A stretch of DNA of 64,000 nucleotides from Rhodanobacteraceae bacterium (GTDB lineage Bacteria > Pseudomonadota > Gammaproteobacteria > Xanthomonadales > Rhodanobacteraceae). Location of the stretch: positions 1 to 64,000 of the forward strand of contig JAACZU010000010.1 of the NCBI GenBank assembly GCA_009996615.1, in the 5' to 3' direction. The notes beneath the pieces were generated by a model. The model ran no database searches, was not told the DNA's origin, and worked only from the letters and a program-made list of their open reading frames with translations. Position numbers and translations under genes: made by a program. The first letter of the stretch is position 1. Each line of letters opens with the position of its first letter. This document shows, one piece after another, positions 16,271 through 27,345 of the stretch.

Positions 16271-17386
16271 ATGGGTGCCGAGGTCGGGGTCCGCGCCGCT
16301 GCCGTGGTCGTGCAGCGGTATTTCGACATCGCCTGGTCGATCGACCTTGCGCAGGTCGAGGCCGCGTGGACGGCGCAGGCCGGCGCTGGCAGCCTCCGCG
16401 GCCGCCTGGCCGCGCCGGCCAAGGCGGTCGCGTTCGGCGTGCCGCCGCTGGCGCTCGCGCTGGCGCCGCTGCGTCTGCGCATCGGCGCGCGCGAGGTCGA
16501 GGCCGGCGTCAGCGCGCGCCTGTACGAGTTCGGCGCGGTCGTGCTGGCGATCCGCGTGCCGGTGGCCGACGTGGCCTGGGACGCGTTCGTCGAGACGGTG
16601 CTCGCGGTCGATGCGGCGATCGGCGTCGCCGCGCCGCGCGCCATCTGGGACGGCCTGCTCGCGCAGGTGCGTGCGCTGGCCGCGCCGGCGCTGCTGCGGC
16701 CGGCCGACACGATGCTGGAGGAGGACTACCTGCTCGCGATCGTGCACGCGTTCGACGCGCCGCTCGGCGCGACCGAGCTGCAGGCGCGCGTCGACCTCGC
16801 ACCGCTGCTGTCGGGCGAGCGGCGGCGGCTGTCGGAGGGCGCGCGCCGCGACCTGCTGCGGCGGAGCTTTTCCTACTACGACGATGATCTGGTCGTGCTG
16901 ACCTGGGACCGCGCGTTCATCTACGAGCCGCGCGGCGATTCCGACGTCGCCGAGGTGCTCGAGGTCGCCAACGCGCAGTTGCTCGAGTTCCGCTACTACG
17001 ACGAACTGCTCGATGCCGAGCTGCCGCGCATGTACGACCTGATCGAGCAGGCGCGCGGCGCGACCGGCCTGTACGCCGCGCGCCGCTTCGCACGGCTGGC
17101 GGGCCGCCTGTACACGCTGGTCGCCGAAGTCACCGAGCTGACCGAGAAGGTCGACAACGCGCTGCAGGTCACCGAGGACGTCTACCTCGCGCGCGTCTAC
17201 GCGGCTGCACTCGACCTGTTCCGCGTGCCCAAGCTCGGCCTCGCCGTCGACCGCAAGCTGGCGATCATCCGCGACACCTACGCCGCACTGTACGAGGAAG
17301 CCTCCAGCCGCCGCGCCGAACTGCTCGAGGTCGCGATCGTGCTGCTGATCCTCGTCGAGATCGGGCTGGCGCTGCTGCGGCACTGA
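16271..17386 (+). CDS. Membrane-anchored protein resembling the RMD1/DUF155 family
   Basis: 371 residues. The C-terminal half (FSYYDDDLVVLTWDRAFIYE, ANAQLLEFRYYDELLDAEL, and a long helical part with EVTELTEKVDNALQVTEDVY) resembles the DUF155/RMD1 pattern, where a hydrophobic segment closes the protein; here VAIVLLILVEIGLALL (about 352-367) is that tail anchor. The N-terminal half is Ala/Val-rich. RMD1 proteins are best known from mitochondria; the bacterial role is unknown. Monocistronic. Confidence 0.5.
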   Translation: MGAEVGVRAAAVVVQRYFDIAWSIDLAQVEAAWTAQAGAGSLRGRLAAPAKAVAFGVPPLALALAPLRLRIGAREVEAGVSARLYEFGAVVLAIRVPVADVAWDAFVETVLAVDAAIGVAAPRAIWDGLLAQVRALAAPALLRPADTMLEEDYLLAIVHAFDAPLGATELQARVDLAPLLSGERRRLSEGARRDLLRRSFSYYDDDLVVLTWDRAFIYEPRGDSDVAEVLEVANAQLLEFRYYDELLDAELPRMYDLIEQARGATGLYAARRFARLAGRLYTLVAEVTELTEKVDNALQVTEDVYLARVYAAALDLFRVPKLGLAVDRKLAIIRDTYAALYEEASSRRAELLEVAIVLLILVEIGLALLRH

Positions 17387-17502
17387 AACGGCTGGTACCG
17401 GCAGCGTGGGCCGCAGTTGATCGGCATCAAGGTCTGCCGCGGCCGCGGGTCTAGGCTCGTTCGCGCGATGGCGAAGGGGCACGCGGACTACCGGAGGCAG
17501 CC

Positions 17503-17793
17503 ATGTCAACGTTCATTGCAGTCATCAACTTCACGGACCAGGGCGTGCGCGCGGTGAAGGAGTCGCCAGCACGGCTCGCCGCCGCCGGCAAGCTGGCCGA
17601 GGCGCTGGGGGTCAAGGTCAAGGAGGCGTTCTGGACGCTGGGCCAGTACGACATGATCGTGATCGCCGAAGGCCCGGACGATGCGATCGCCGCATGGATG
17701 TACAAGGTCGGCTCGCTCGGCAACATCCGGTCGACCACGCTGCGCGCGTTCAATGCCGCCGAGATGCAGAAGATCGTCGGCAAGATGCCGTAG
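17503..17793 (+). CDS. GYD domain protein
   Basis: 96 residues: FIAVINFTDQGVRAVKESP and LGQYDMIVIAEGPDDAIAA are typical of the GYD family, small ferredoxin-fold proteins. Cytosolic, function not known. Preceded by GGAGGCAGCC at 17493-17502. Confidence 0.8.
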   Translation: MSTFIAVINFTDQGVRAVKESPARLAAAGKLAEALGVKVKEAFWTLGQYDMIVIAEGPDDAIAAWMYKVGSLGNIRSTTLRAFNAAEMQKIVGKMP

Positions 17794-17995
17794 CGCCGCT
17801 TGCCCGGATGTCCGGGCGGATTCGACGGTCGCCTGTGCGATGGCTGCAGGCGGCCTTTTCTTGTTGCACGATGAAGCAGTTGCGTGTCCGGCGCGCCCGC
17901 CATCGCGGTGTGTCCGATCCACCAACCGGCGTGTCAGGCCCCGTTCCACATTGCTGCGGCAGGATGAACGGCGTGGTACCCGGCAGGAGCGTGCC

Positions 17996-18727
17996 ATGAA
18001 GATCCTGATGGTTCTCACCTCGCATGGCGAACTCGGCGATACCGGCCGCAAGACCGGCATCTGGCTCGAGGAATTCGCCGCGCCTTACTACGTGTTCGTC
18101 GATGCGGGCGCACAGGTCGTGCTGGCCTCGCCCAAGGGTGGCCAGCCGCCGATCGATCCGAAGAGCGACCACGCCGGCGCGCAGACCGAGGCGATCGCGC
18201 GCTTTCGCGCGGATGCGGCCGCGCAGGCGGCGCTCGCGCACACGCGCGTGTTGGCCGACGTCGCCAACGACGAGTTCGACGCCGTGTTCTATCCAGGTGG
18301 CCACGGTCCGCTGTGGGACCTCGCCCGCGACCGCGACTCGCTGCGACTGATCGAGCGCATGTACGCCGCCGGCAAGCCGGTGGGCGCCGTGTGCCATGGG
18401 CCGGCGGCACTGTGCGATGCGCGCGGACCGTTCGGCCTGCCGCTGCTGCGCGGCAAGGCGGTGACCGGCTTCTCCGACAGCGAGGAAGCAGCCGCCGGCC
18501 TCACCGACGTCGTGCCGTTCCTGGTCGAGGACGTGCTCAAGCGGCGCGGCGGCATCTATTCGAAGCAGCCGGACTGGCAGCCGCACGTCGTGACGGCGGC
18601 GAACGTGGTGACCGGCCAGAACCCGGCCTCGTCGGCAGGGACGGCGAGGGCGGTGCTGGCGCTCTTGGCCAAGGCGCCCGGCAACGCGCACAAGGGTGGC
18701 GCCGGCAAGCATCGACGGGCGTCGTGA
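17996..18727 (+). CDS. DJ-1/PfpI (Hsp31-like) class I amidotransferase-fold protein
   Basis: 243 residues. GAVCHGPAAL (about residues 125-134) carries the nucleophile-elbow Cys with following His; DEFDAVFYPGGHGPLWDL gives the conserved Glu/Asp area. Such proteins act as glyoxalase III, deglycase-like chaperones or similar. Start ATG 17996 with CAGGAGC upstream. The final about 20 residues are a basic tail (NAHKGGAGKHRR). Confidence 0.85.
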   Translation: MKILMVLTSHGELGDTGRKTGIWLEEFAAPYYVFVDAGAQVVLASPKGGQPPIDPKSDHAGAQTEAIARFRADAAAQAALAHTRVLADVANDEFDAVFYPGGHGPLWDLARDRDSLRLIERMYAAGKPVGAVCHGPAALCDARGPFGLPLLRGKAVTGFSDSEEAAAGLTDVVPFLVEDVLKRRGGIYSKQPDWQPHVVTAANVVTGQNPASSAGTARAVLALLAKAPGNAHKGGAGKHRRAS

Positions 18728-18768
18728 CGCCGCCGCGGCAGCGCGAGACGCTATGCCTTGCGCCAGTG

Positions 18769-18850
18769 AGAGGCAACAGCATCGCGGCTTCCGTCGCTCC
18801 CATATGGAAGCCGTTCATCGTTACCGTTGTGGGAGCGCCGGCAGGCGCGA
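18769..18850. repeat. REP-like inverted pair
   Basis: GAGGCAACAGCATCGCGGC, TTCCGTCGCTCCCAT on one side and TGTGGGAGCGCCGGCAGGCG on the other. Same family as 51209-51280 and 54647-54975. Lies in the gap before the deaminase gene. Confidence 0.75.
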
Positions 18851-18931
18851 GGCGCTCCGCCAGCAGCGCGAACGCATCGTCGGTGGCTATCATCGCGGCT
18901 TGCACAAGGCCCCACGACCCACAGGAGCACC

Positions 18932-19369
18932 ATGGATCCCTTCATGCAGGCCGCCATCGACGAGGCGCGCGCGGGCGTGGCCGAGGGCGGCATCCCGATC
19001 GGTTCGGTGATCGTTCACCGCGGGCGCATCCTCGGCCGCGGCCACAACCGCCGCGTGCAGCAGGGCAGCGTGATCCGCCACGGCGAGATGGACGCGTTCG
19101 AGAACGCCGGCCGTCAGCCGGCCAGCGTCTACCGCGAGTCGGTGCTGTACACGACGCTGTCGCCGTGCCCGATGTGCAGCGGCGCGATCCTGCTCTACGG
19201 CATCCCGAAGGTGATCGTCGGCGAGAACCGCACGTTCATGGGCGAGGAGGACCTGCTGCGCCAGCGCGGCGTCGTGGTCGAGGTGCTGCAGGACGAAACC
19301 TGCATCGCGCTGATGCGCGACTTCATCGCCGCGAACCCGGTGCTATGGAACGAGGACATCGGGACCTGA
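18932..19369 (+). CDS. Cytosine deaminase, fungal FCY1-like
   Basis: 145 residues. HGEMDAFENAGR and SPCPMCSGAILLYGIPKVIV form the zinc site (HxE...PCxxC). The C-terminal portion VGENRTFMGEEDLL...FIAANPVLWNEDIG closely resembles yeast Fcy1, ending with the WxEDIG motif; this favours cytosine or a related base as substrate rather than tRNA adenosine. Start ATG 18932 has CAGGAG upstream. Guanine deaminase is the main alternative. Confidence 0.75.
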   Translation: MDPFMQAAIDEARAGVAEGGIPIGSVIVHRGRILGRGHNRRVQQGSVIRHGEMDAFENAGRQPASVYRESVLYTTLSPCPMCSGAILLYGIPKVIVGENRTFMGEEDLLRQRGVVVEVLQDETCIALMRDFIAANPVLWNEDIGT

Positions 19370-19674
19370 AGAGGCGCAATCCGCGCCTCGTCCGTCCCGG
19401 CGGAAGCCGCGACGTTTTTCGCGACCCACCTGCAAGGTCCTGGTCGTATCACGCCTTGGTGCTCGCCGCCGGGGCCGTCCTCGCTGCCGGCATGCGTGCT
19501 GCTGCGCGCCCGATCGCCGCGACGGCGCGCCCGCAGCCGGGACGCCTGGTGCGGGTTAGGGATGGTTTCCCGAAACCACGCAGGCGCACACATTCTTGTC
19601 CGGCCAGGTCGGGATAATGGCAGCGGTTTGCGCCGTCCCCTGCGGCGCGACGCCAGCTGGAAATCCTGCTCGCA
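19370..19674. other. Intergenic region
   Basis: 305 bases without a convincing gene. A GAGGCGC-AATCC-GCGCCTC hairpin (19371-19389) immediately follows the deaminase stop but lacks a T-run. A CGGAAGCCGCGACG piece of the REP-like family follows. Promoter of the next gene not identified with confidence. Confidence 0.5.
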
Positions 19675-20718
19675 ATGAAAGCCCGGAGACATCTGGTCAT
19701 CGCCGGTGCCGCGGCCGTGGACGCGGCGGAGGTTGTTACGTTCCTGCGCGTCGTGCAGTCGTCGCTCGACCATGCGTGGTCGCTCGCCAGCGACGGCGAC
19801 GAGGTCGATCTGGTGATTGCCGACCTCGCCGACTTCGGCGGCCGCTGCGCACGCGTGCGCGCGCTGGACGAGGGACGGCACTTCGCCGCCCTGGCAGAGC
19901 CCGGCGCCGACGTACTCGGCACCGAGCTGATCCTGCACCGGCCGATCACGGCCAAGGCGATCGTCGGACTGCTCAATCACGTCGGCCACGCCGCAGCGCC
20001 GGCGCGGCGCGGGCACGCGGACTTCGGCGTGCGCGAGTGGGTGATCGTGCAGCCGGTCCGCAAGGCCGCGAAAGCGGACGGGAAACCCGTCTCGACTGCC
20101 TCCACGCGGGCCTGTTTCCTCGACATCCAGCGCGTTCGCAGCTGTACCGATCTCGATGCACTGCTCCAGCGCGGTGCGGTGTTGCTCGAGCGTCCGGGCC
20201 TTTCGCCGCTGCTGCTCGACCCGGTCGCGGATACGTTTCATACGGCCGCGCGCATGGTGGATCTCGAGCCGTACTTTCTCGACGTCGTCAGCCGTGACGA
20301 ATACCGCCGTGTCGGCGGGGCGCGGCTGGCCGAGCTGCGCACGCAGTTGCCGGCGCGCCCGCTCGCGCGCCTGCGCTGGCTGAACGCACTGCTGCGCTCG
20401 AACGGCTACCTCGCCGCCCACCTGGACCCGAGCGCGAGCTACCGTCTCGACAAGTGGTTCCAGATCGACAGCGACTATCGCAAGCAGCACCGCATCGCGC
20501 TGGCGTTGATGCGCGGCGCGCCGCTGCACCGCATCGCTGCTTCCGCCAAGGCGCACATGGCAGACGTGTTCGACGTGGTCAACGCGTTCGATGCACTCGG
20601 CCTGATCGTTGCCATGCGCCAGCCGCTCCAAGCGCCGGAGGCCGAGCCCGCCGGCAAGCGCAAGCGCGCGATGAGCAAACTCCGCCCACTGCTGGCTGCG
20701 ACTGCGCTTGCACGCTAG
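19675..20718 (+). CDS. Uncharacterised protein: receiver-like N-domain, winged-helix-like C-domain
   Basis: 347 residues, not a known family to me. Residues about 5-105 show a receiver-like order: HLVIAGA, VDLVIADLADF (strand with Asp), FAALAEPG, LHRPITAKAIVGLL (like the K-P region of response regulators). A central LDIQRVRSCTDLDALL part is followed by RLRWLNALLRSNGYLAAHLD, YRLDKWFQIDSDYRKQHRI and a helical end VFDVVNAFDALGLIVAM. The last 110 residues match those of the protein at 38372-39460. Function unknown; could be an effector or motility/surface regulator, but no evidence. Confidence 0.6.
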   Translation: MKARRHLVIAGAAAVDAAEVVTFLRVVQSSLDHAWSLASDGDEVDLVIADLADFGGRCARVRALDEGRHFAALAEPGADVLGTELILHRPITAKAIVGLLNHVGHAAAPARRGHADFGVREWVIVQPVRKAAKADGKPVSTASTRACFLDIQRVRSCTDLDALLQRGAVLLERPGLSPLLLDPVADTFHTAARMVDLEPYFLDVVSRDEYRRVGGARLAELRTQLPARPLARLRWLNALLRSNGYLAAHLDPSASYRLDKWFQIDSDYRKQHRIALALMRGAPLHRIAASAKAHMADVFDVVNAFDALGLIVAMRQPLQAPEAEPAGKRKRAMSKLRPLLAATALAR

Positions 20719-20809
20719 GCAGATCGCCCGATGCGCAACGTGCGGGGCATGGCTGCCACGCGGGCGGAGACGGCAACTCCCGGCAGGGCCCGTCAGACGG
20801 GACCGGACT

Positions 20810-22213
20810 TCACCCGTGGCTGTGCGGCGCTGGGGCGGTGGTGATGCCGGCAACACGGCGTTGCAGCTCTGCGGCTTCCGCCTGGCGTCCCGCGGCGGCG
20901 TAAATCGAGGCAAGGCTGCTCAGGGTCGACGCGACATCGGGATGGTCGCGACCGCGCTTGGCCTCGTCGATCGCCAGCGCGCGCTTGAGGAACTCTTCGG
21001 CCAAGGCGAGGTTGCCGAGAGACTTGTAGAGGTGGCCCAGGTTGTAGGCGCAGGTGGAAACGGTCGTATCGGCGCGGCCCGCACGCTCATGCAGCGCCAT
21101 CGCTTCGAGATGGAGCATCTCGGCTTCCCTGTATGCGCCCAGGGCCTGATGGAGAAGGGCAAGGTTGCCCAGTGTCGTCGCGATGCTCGGATGTGTGGGC
21201 GGCAGCATGCGCTTCTTGATCGCCAGCGCTTCCTCGTACAGCGGGATCGCGCGTGCAGGTCGGCCGAGGCAATCCAGGACGCAGGCCGTGTTGTTCAAGC
21301 TCTGCGCGGTCAGTGGATGCTGTGGACCGAGCGCGCGCCTCCGGACCGACAGGGCGCGCTCGTGCAGTTCGAGCGCCCGCTCAAGCTTGTTCTGCTTGCG
21401 CAGCGCCTCGGCCAGATTGTTGAGATGCGTCGCGACATCGCCATGGTCCGGACCCAAAGCACGCTCGGCGATGCCCAGCGCACGCTCGTGCATTTCCACG
21501 GCCAGCGCATGCTTGCCTTGCAGGTCATGAAGCGAGGCCAGGCGCTTGAGTGCGGTCGCAATGGCCGGATGCCCCGGCTCGAGCTCGGATTCCACGATCG
21601 CAAGACAGCGCCGCAGCAGGGACTCCGCCTGTGAATAGTTCCCGCAGGCGACGTGCAGGGAGCCCAGATTGCCCAGGCTGCGGGCCACCAGTACATGGGT
21701 CCCCCCCAGGCGCGCCTCGCGTACCGCCAATGCCCGCCCGTAGCAGGTGCCCGCGCCGGCGAAATCTCCCCTGTTTTCCAGGATGACGCCCAAGGTCTCG
21801 CTCGCACGGGCGACCTGCAGATCGTCATCGCCGTGCGCGCGCGACCACAGCGCCAGCGCGCGCCTGACGTGCGCCTCGGCCTGCTCATTCAGGCCAAGCG
21901 CGCTTTCGGCCATTCCGGCGCCGTGGAGACTCTCGGCGACATCGTCGTGATCGGCGCCACGCTGCTGGTGAATCTCCAGCGCGCGCAGGCAGGCGGAGCG
22001 TGAGTCGTCGTAGGCGCCGTGGAGACGCAACGCCTCGCCGAATGTGGCAAGGCACCGGGCGACCTCCAGCGAGTCATGGCCTGCGGCATCCTCGGCCGCC
22101 TCGAGGGCGGCTCGGCCCGTCGCCACGGCATCGGCGTATTCGCCCCGGCCGATCGCGATGCGCGCCGCCTGCAGCACGCGGCGCCAGTCACCGTTTGTCG
22201 CATTTGCCGGCAT
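20810..22213 (-). CDS. Tetratricopeptide repeat protein (kinesin-light-chain-like TPRs)
   Basis: 467 residues made almost wholly of about ten 42-residue TPR_12-type repeats, e.g. HPAIATALKRLASLHDLQGK and HPSIATTLGNLALLHQALGA. No signal peptide, membrane segment or enzymatic domain is seen, so it is a cytosolic scaffold or adaptor of unknown partner. Convergent with the gene ending at 20718. The start at 22213 follows a poor ribosome site. Confidence 0.8.
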   Translation of the reverse strand: MPANATNGDWRRVLQAARIAIGRGEYADAVATGRAALEAAEDAAGHDSLEVARCLATFGEALRLHGAYDDSRSACLRALEIHQQRGADHDDVAESLHGAGMAESALGLNEQAEAHVRRALALWSRAHGDDDLQVARASETLGVILENRGDFAGAGTCYGRALAVREARLGGTHVLVARSLGNLGSLHVACGNYSQAESLLRRCLAIVESELEPGHPAIATALKRLASLHDLQGKHALAVEMHERALGIAERALGPDHGDVATHLNNLAEALRKQNKLERALELHERALSVRRRALGPQHPLTAQSLNNTACVLDCLGRPARAIPLYEEALAIKKRMLPPTHPSIATTLGNLALLHQALGAYREAEMLHLEAMALHERAGRADTTVSTCAYNLGHLYKSLGNLALAEEFLKRALAIDEAKRGRDHPDVASTLSSLASIYAAAGRQAEAAELQRRVAGITTAPAPHSHG

Positions 22214-22668
22214 GCAAAGCCCCCACTCCGTTCCAGGCCATCATACCGGCGCAGCGCGACTGCGTGCCCAGTGCGATCGCTGCCTGCGCAAACCGGACAC
22301 GACGAAGGTACGCCAGGCCGCCATCCTCACGCGCAAGGCTGATGCGCCGCCCAGCCACACCGAGCGCATGCGCCAACGCATCGAACTGCCTCGTGTACTA
22401 CATCGAGAAGCTGGCAACACCGGCCATGTGCGATGAGCAACGGCCGAGGGAACGGTCTACGCAGTCCGGAAAGGACGGGTAGCGCTCATGAAACGGGTGC
22501 CGCGATGATCGGCATCTGACGCTTCGGCCATGGCATCCGACCTGCCACATGCTGCGGCACGGTTTCGCGACGCGCCTGGCGGAGGCGGGGCAGGCCAGTC
22601 GCCGGATGGACGAACGCCGCGACAGCCTGGGCCGTCGCGGCGTTCGGGATTCCGCTTTGCGCGCCGGC
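22214..22668. other. Intergenic region with decayed sequence
   Basis: 455 bases between divergent or unrelated genes. No intact gene. A tyrosine-recombinase-like remnant is annotated at 22510-22608; the remainder has short frames with no recognisable product. Confidence 0.5.
22510..22608 (+). pseudogene. Possible tyrosine recombinase (integrase) remnant
   Basis: The frame reads HPTCHMLRHGFATRLAEAG, which resembles the catalytic box HxLRHxFATxLxExG of XerC/integron-type recombinases. Sequence before and after does not match the family, so it is a short fossil at best. Confidence 0.35.
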
Positions 22669-25041
<2,373 letters not shown>

Positions 25042-25378
25042 GGGAATTCTCCGGAAGTGCGGAAAGATGGAGCAGGGCGGCCGCAGGCTGCTGCCGCAGT
25101 GCCGCAATTTTCGGGCTTTGCGCCGTGGCGGGCAAGCGACGCGCGGCAGCAGCCCGTCGTGGAGCGGCTTCGGCGCGGGGTCGCGCCGACGGGCGGAAGC
25201 GCGCCGTCTGCCGGTGGCGGGCGGGATTGCTTAGACTTGCGCAGGTCCGAGGCCAGCGGCGCCCGGCCCGCCTGCACGCAGGGGGCTGTCGCAGCAGGCG
25301 ATCGCGCGCGGACGCCCCGCCCGGGCCGAGGCTCAACGCCGGCCGCGGGTCCACCCGTATCGAGGAAGCCAGCCCCGC
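25042..25378. other. ppsA-ppsR divergent promoter region
   Basis: 337 GC-rich bases between divergent start codons. No gene or clear promoter hexamers were found; both promoters must lie here. Confidence 0.6.
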
Positions 25379-26194
25379 ATGCACCGCACGATCTTCTACG
25401 TCTCCGACGGCACCGGCATCACCGCCGAGACGATCGGCCACAGCGTGTTGACGCAGTTCGACGGCGTCGATTTCGAAAGCTACCGCATCCCGTTCGTCGA
25501 CAGCGAGGAGAAGGCGCGCGCGGCCGCGCTGCGCATCAAGACCGCCTATGCGCAGAACGGCATGCGGCCGATCGTCGTCAACACGGTGATCGATCCGGCG
25601 CTGAGCGAGGTGCTCGCCGACAGCGGCGCGCTGATGCTCGACGTGTTCGCGCCGTTCATCGGTCCGCTGGAAACCGAACTCGGCACGAAGCGCTCGCCGC
25701 GCGTGGGCAAGGCGCACGGCCTGACCGACTTTGCCGAGTACGAGGCGCGCATCAATGCGACCAACTACGCGCTGACCCACGACGACGGCATCGACGTGAA
25801 CTACGCCGATGCCGAGGTGATCCTGGTCGGCGTGTCGCGCGTGGGCAAGACGCCGACCTGCCTGTACATGGCGCTGCACTACGGCGTGAAGGCGGCCAAC
25901 TATCCGCTGACCGAGGAGGACCTGGAGCGCCTCGAGCTGCCCAAGCGGCTGGCGCCGCATCGTGCGCGGCTGTACGGCCTGACCATCGATCCGCAGCGCC
26001 TGGCGCAGGTGCGCGAGGCGCGCCGGCCGGGCAGCCGCTACGCCGAGATCCAGCAGTGCCGCTGGGAGCTGGACCAGGCCGATCGCCTGTTCCGGCGCGA
26101 GAACATCGCGGTGCAGAACACCACGCACACCTCGATCGAGGAGATCTCGAGCAAGATCCTGTCGCAGCTCGACATCGAGAAGCACCTGTTCTAG
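25379..26194 (+). CDS. ppsR: PEP synthase regulatory kinase/pyrophosphorylase
   Basis: 271 residues, DUF299 family. [19 protein letters not shown] opening and P-loop [10 protein letters not shown] (about 155-164) are diagnostic. It switches PpsA off by ADP-dependent threonine phosphorylation next to the catalytic His and back on by phosphate-dependent removal. Divergent from ppsA, the usual pairing. Confidence 0.95.
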   Translation: MHRTIFYVSDGTGITAETIGHSVLTQFDGVDFESYRIPFVDSEEKARAAALRIKTAYAQNGMRPIVVNTVIDPALSEVLADSGALMLDVFAPFIGPLETELGTKRSPRVGKAHGLTDFAEYEARINATNYALTHDDGIDVNYADAEVILVGVSRVGKTPTCLYMALHYGVKAANYPLTEEDLERLELPKRLAPHRARLYGLTIDPQRLAQVREARRPGSRYAEIQQCRWELDQADRLFRRENIAVQNTTHTSIEEISSKILSQLDIEKHLF

Positions 26195-26302
26195 CGCCGC
26201 CGCTGCGTGCGCTTGGAACGCGCGTACCGACCTCCATCTTACCCGCCCGCGGGCGCCGGCATAAGCCTTCCGGCGCCGGCACCCCGCGCCTATGATCGGG
26301 CC

Positions 26303-26857
26303 ATGATGTCTGTCGTACTCGCACCTTCGCATTCGCTGCTGCCCAGCCGCTTCGCCTGGCTGATGGGGCTGCACGCCGAGAACTACCACCGTCTTGCGCG
26401 CCTGTTCGCGCCGCAGGATCTCGCGTTGGGCAGCTACGTGTCCTCGCTCGATGATGGCCTGGACGTGCGCCTGGACGTGCTCGAGCGCCACCGCTACACG
26501 CTCGACCTGCACCTGACCTACTGCTTCGTCGACAGCCAGACCGGCGAGCAGGCGCCGTCGGCGCAGTTGCGCATGTACCACGACGCGCACATGGCCGAGG
26601 TACTCGACTGCCGCGCCGACCGCAGGCTGATCCGCGCGATCGGGCCGCTGCAGCCGGCGCGTGACGTCTTCCAGCGGCGCATACGCATGGGTTCGTTCCT
26701 GAACCGCTGGCTCGAGTACCTGGCCGAGCAGGGCCATTCGATCGGCACGCTGGAGCCGAGCGTCGTCGGCGTTGCGCCGTCCGAGCCGCCGTTCCAGCCC
26801 CCCCATGTAGGAGCGACTTCAGCCGCGATCGCGGGTAAGGAAGGGCATCGTGGCTGA
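26303..26857 (+). CDS. DUF1249 family protein (YqiB-like)
   Basis: 184 residues. SRFAWLMGLHAENYHRLARL, LDLHLTYCFVD, RMYHDAHMAEVLDC and FLNRWLEYLAEQGHSIGT match DUF1249. Function unknown. The last about 17 residues and the stop come from a REP-type hairpin repeat (26807-26869), so the C-terminus is atypical. Start 26303 or 26306 (two consecutive ATGs). Confidence 0.85.
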   Translation: MMSVVLAPSHSLLPSRFAWLMGLHAENYHRLARLFAPQDLALGSYVSSLDDGLDVRLDVLERHRYTLDLHLTYCFVDSQTGEQAPSAQLRMYHDAHMAEVLDCRADRRLIRAIGPLQPARDVFQRRIRMGSFLNRWLEYLAEQGHSIGTLEPSVVGVAPSEPPFQPPHVGATSAAIAGKEGHRG

Positions 26858-26869
26858 AGCCGCTCCTAC
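26807..26869. repeat. REP-type inverted pair spanning two gene ends
   Basis: GTAGGAGCGACTTCAGCCGC on the left and GCTGAAGCCGCTCCTAC on the right form a long dyad. It contains the stop codon of the DUF1249 gene (26855-26857) and that of ccoS (26866-26868), and could terminate both convergent transcripts. Confidence 0.85.
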
Positions 26870-27048
26870 GGCACGCTGTCGTCCCGGCTCGAGCGCGCCG
26901 ACGGTCCGCTCGCATCGCCGGCCAGCGGCATCAGCGACGGCGTGTCCATGTCCTCGAACTGGTCGTTGTCGACGGCCCAGAAGAATGCCGCGGCGGCCAG
27001 CGAGAGCAGGATCACGCTGAGCGGGATCAGCAGCAGGATGATGTTCAT
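26866..27048 (-). CDS. ccoS: cbb3 oxidase maturation protein CcoS
   Basis: 60 residues. One membrane segment (ILLLIPLSVILLSLAAAAFF), then WAVDNDQFEDMDTP, the CcoS signature. Needed for cofactor insertion into CcoN. The stop codon lies in the REP-type repeat. 60 bases separate it from the preceding small gene, where a ccoI copper ATPase would usually be. Confidence 0.92.
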   Translation of the reverse strand: MNIILLLIPLSVILLSLAAAAFFWAVDNDQFEDMDTPSLMPLAGDASGPSARSSRDDSVP

Positions 27049-27108
27049 GGCGTGACCTTGCGTGTCCTGGAGGCCGCTGCGGGCGGGCGGCCGCGGCGAT
27101 GGGCATGC

Positions 27109-27345
27109 CTACTCGGCTGGCGTCGCGGGCGGATCGGCGGCTGGTGCCGCGTGCGTCGGCGGCAGCTTGCTCGGGCGCGGCGTGTCGTGCGGCACGGTGA
27201 GGTGCGCGTCCGGATGGCGCACCGCGGTGGCGACCAGCGAGAGCGAGCCGATCACGGTCGCGCCGAGCAGCAGGCACATCAGCCAGACCTCGGGCACGCG
27301 GTACCACGGCGTGCCGCGGCGGGCGGGGGCGATCGGGGTGTTCAT
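27109..27345 (-). CDS. Small one-TM protein in FixH position
   Basis: 78 residues: PWYRVPEVWLMCLLLGATVI, continuing to a membrane helix, then HPDAHLT and a Pro-rich tail. FixH/CcoH proteins start similarly (aromatic-W before one helix, then a periplasmic domain) but are about twice this length, so this may be a truncated or distant CcoH. ATG overlaps the ccoG stop (ATGA). Confidence 0.6.
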   Translation of the reverse strand: MNTPIAPARRGTPWYRVPEVWLMCLLLGATVIGSLSLVATAVRHPDAHLTVPHDTPRPSKLPPTHAAPAADPPATPAE

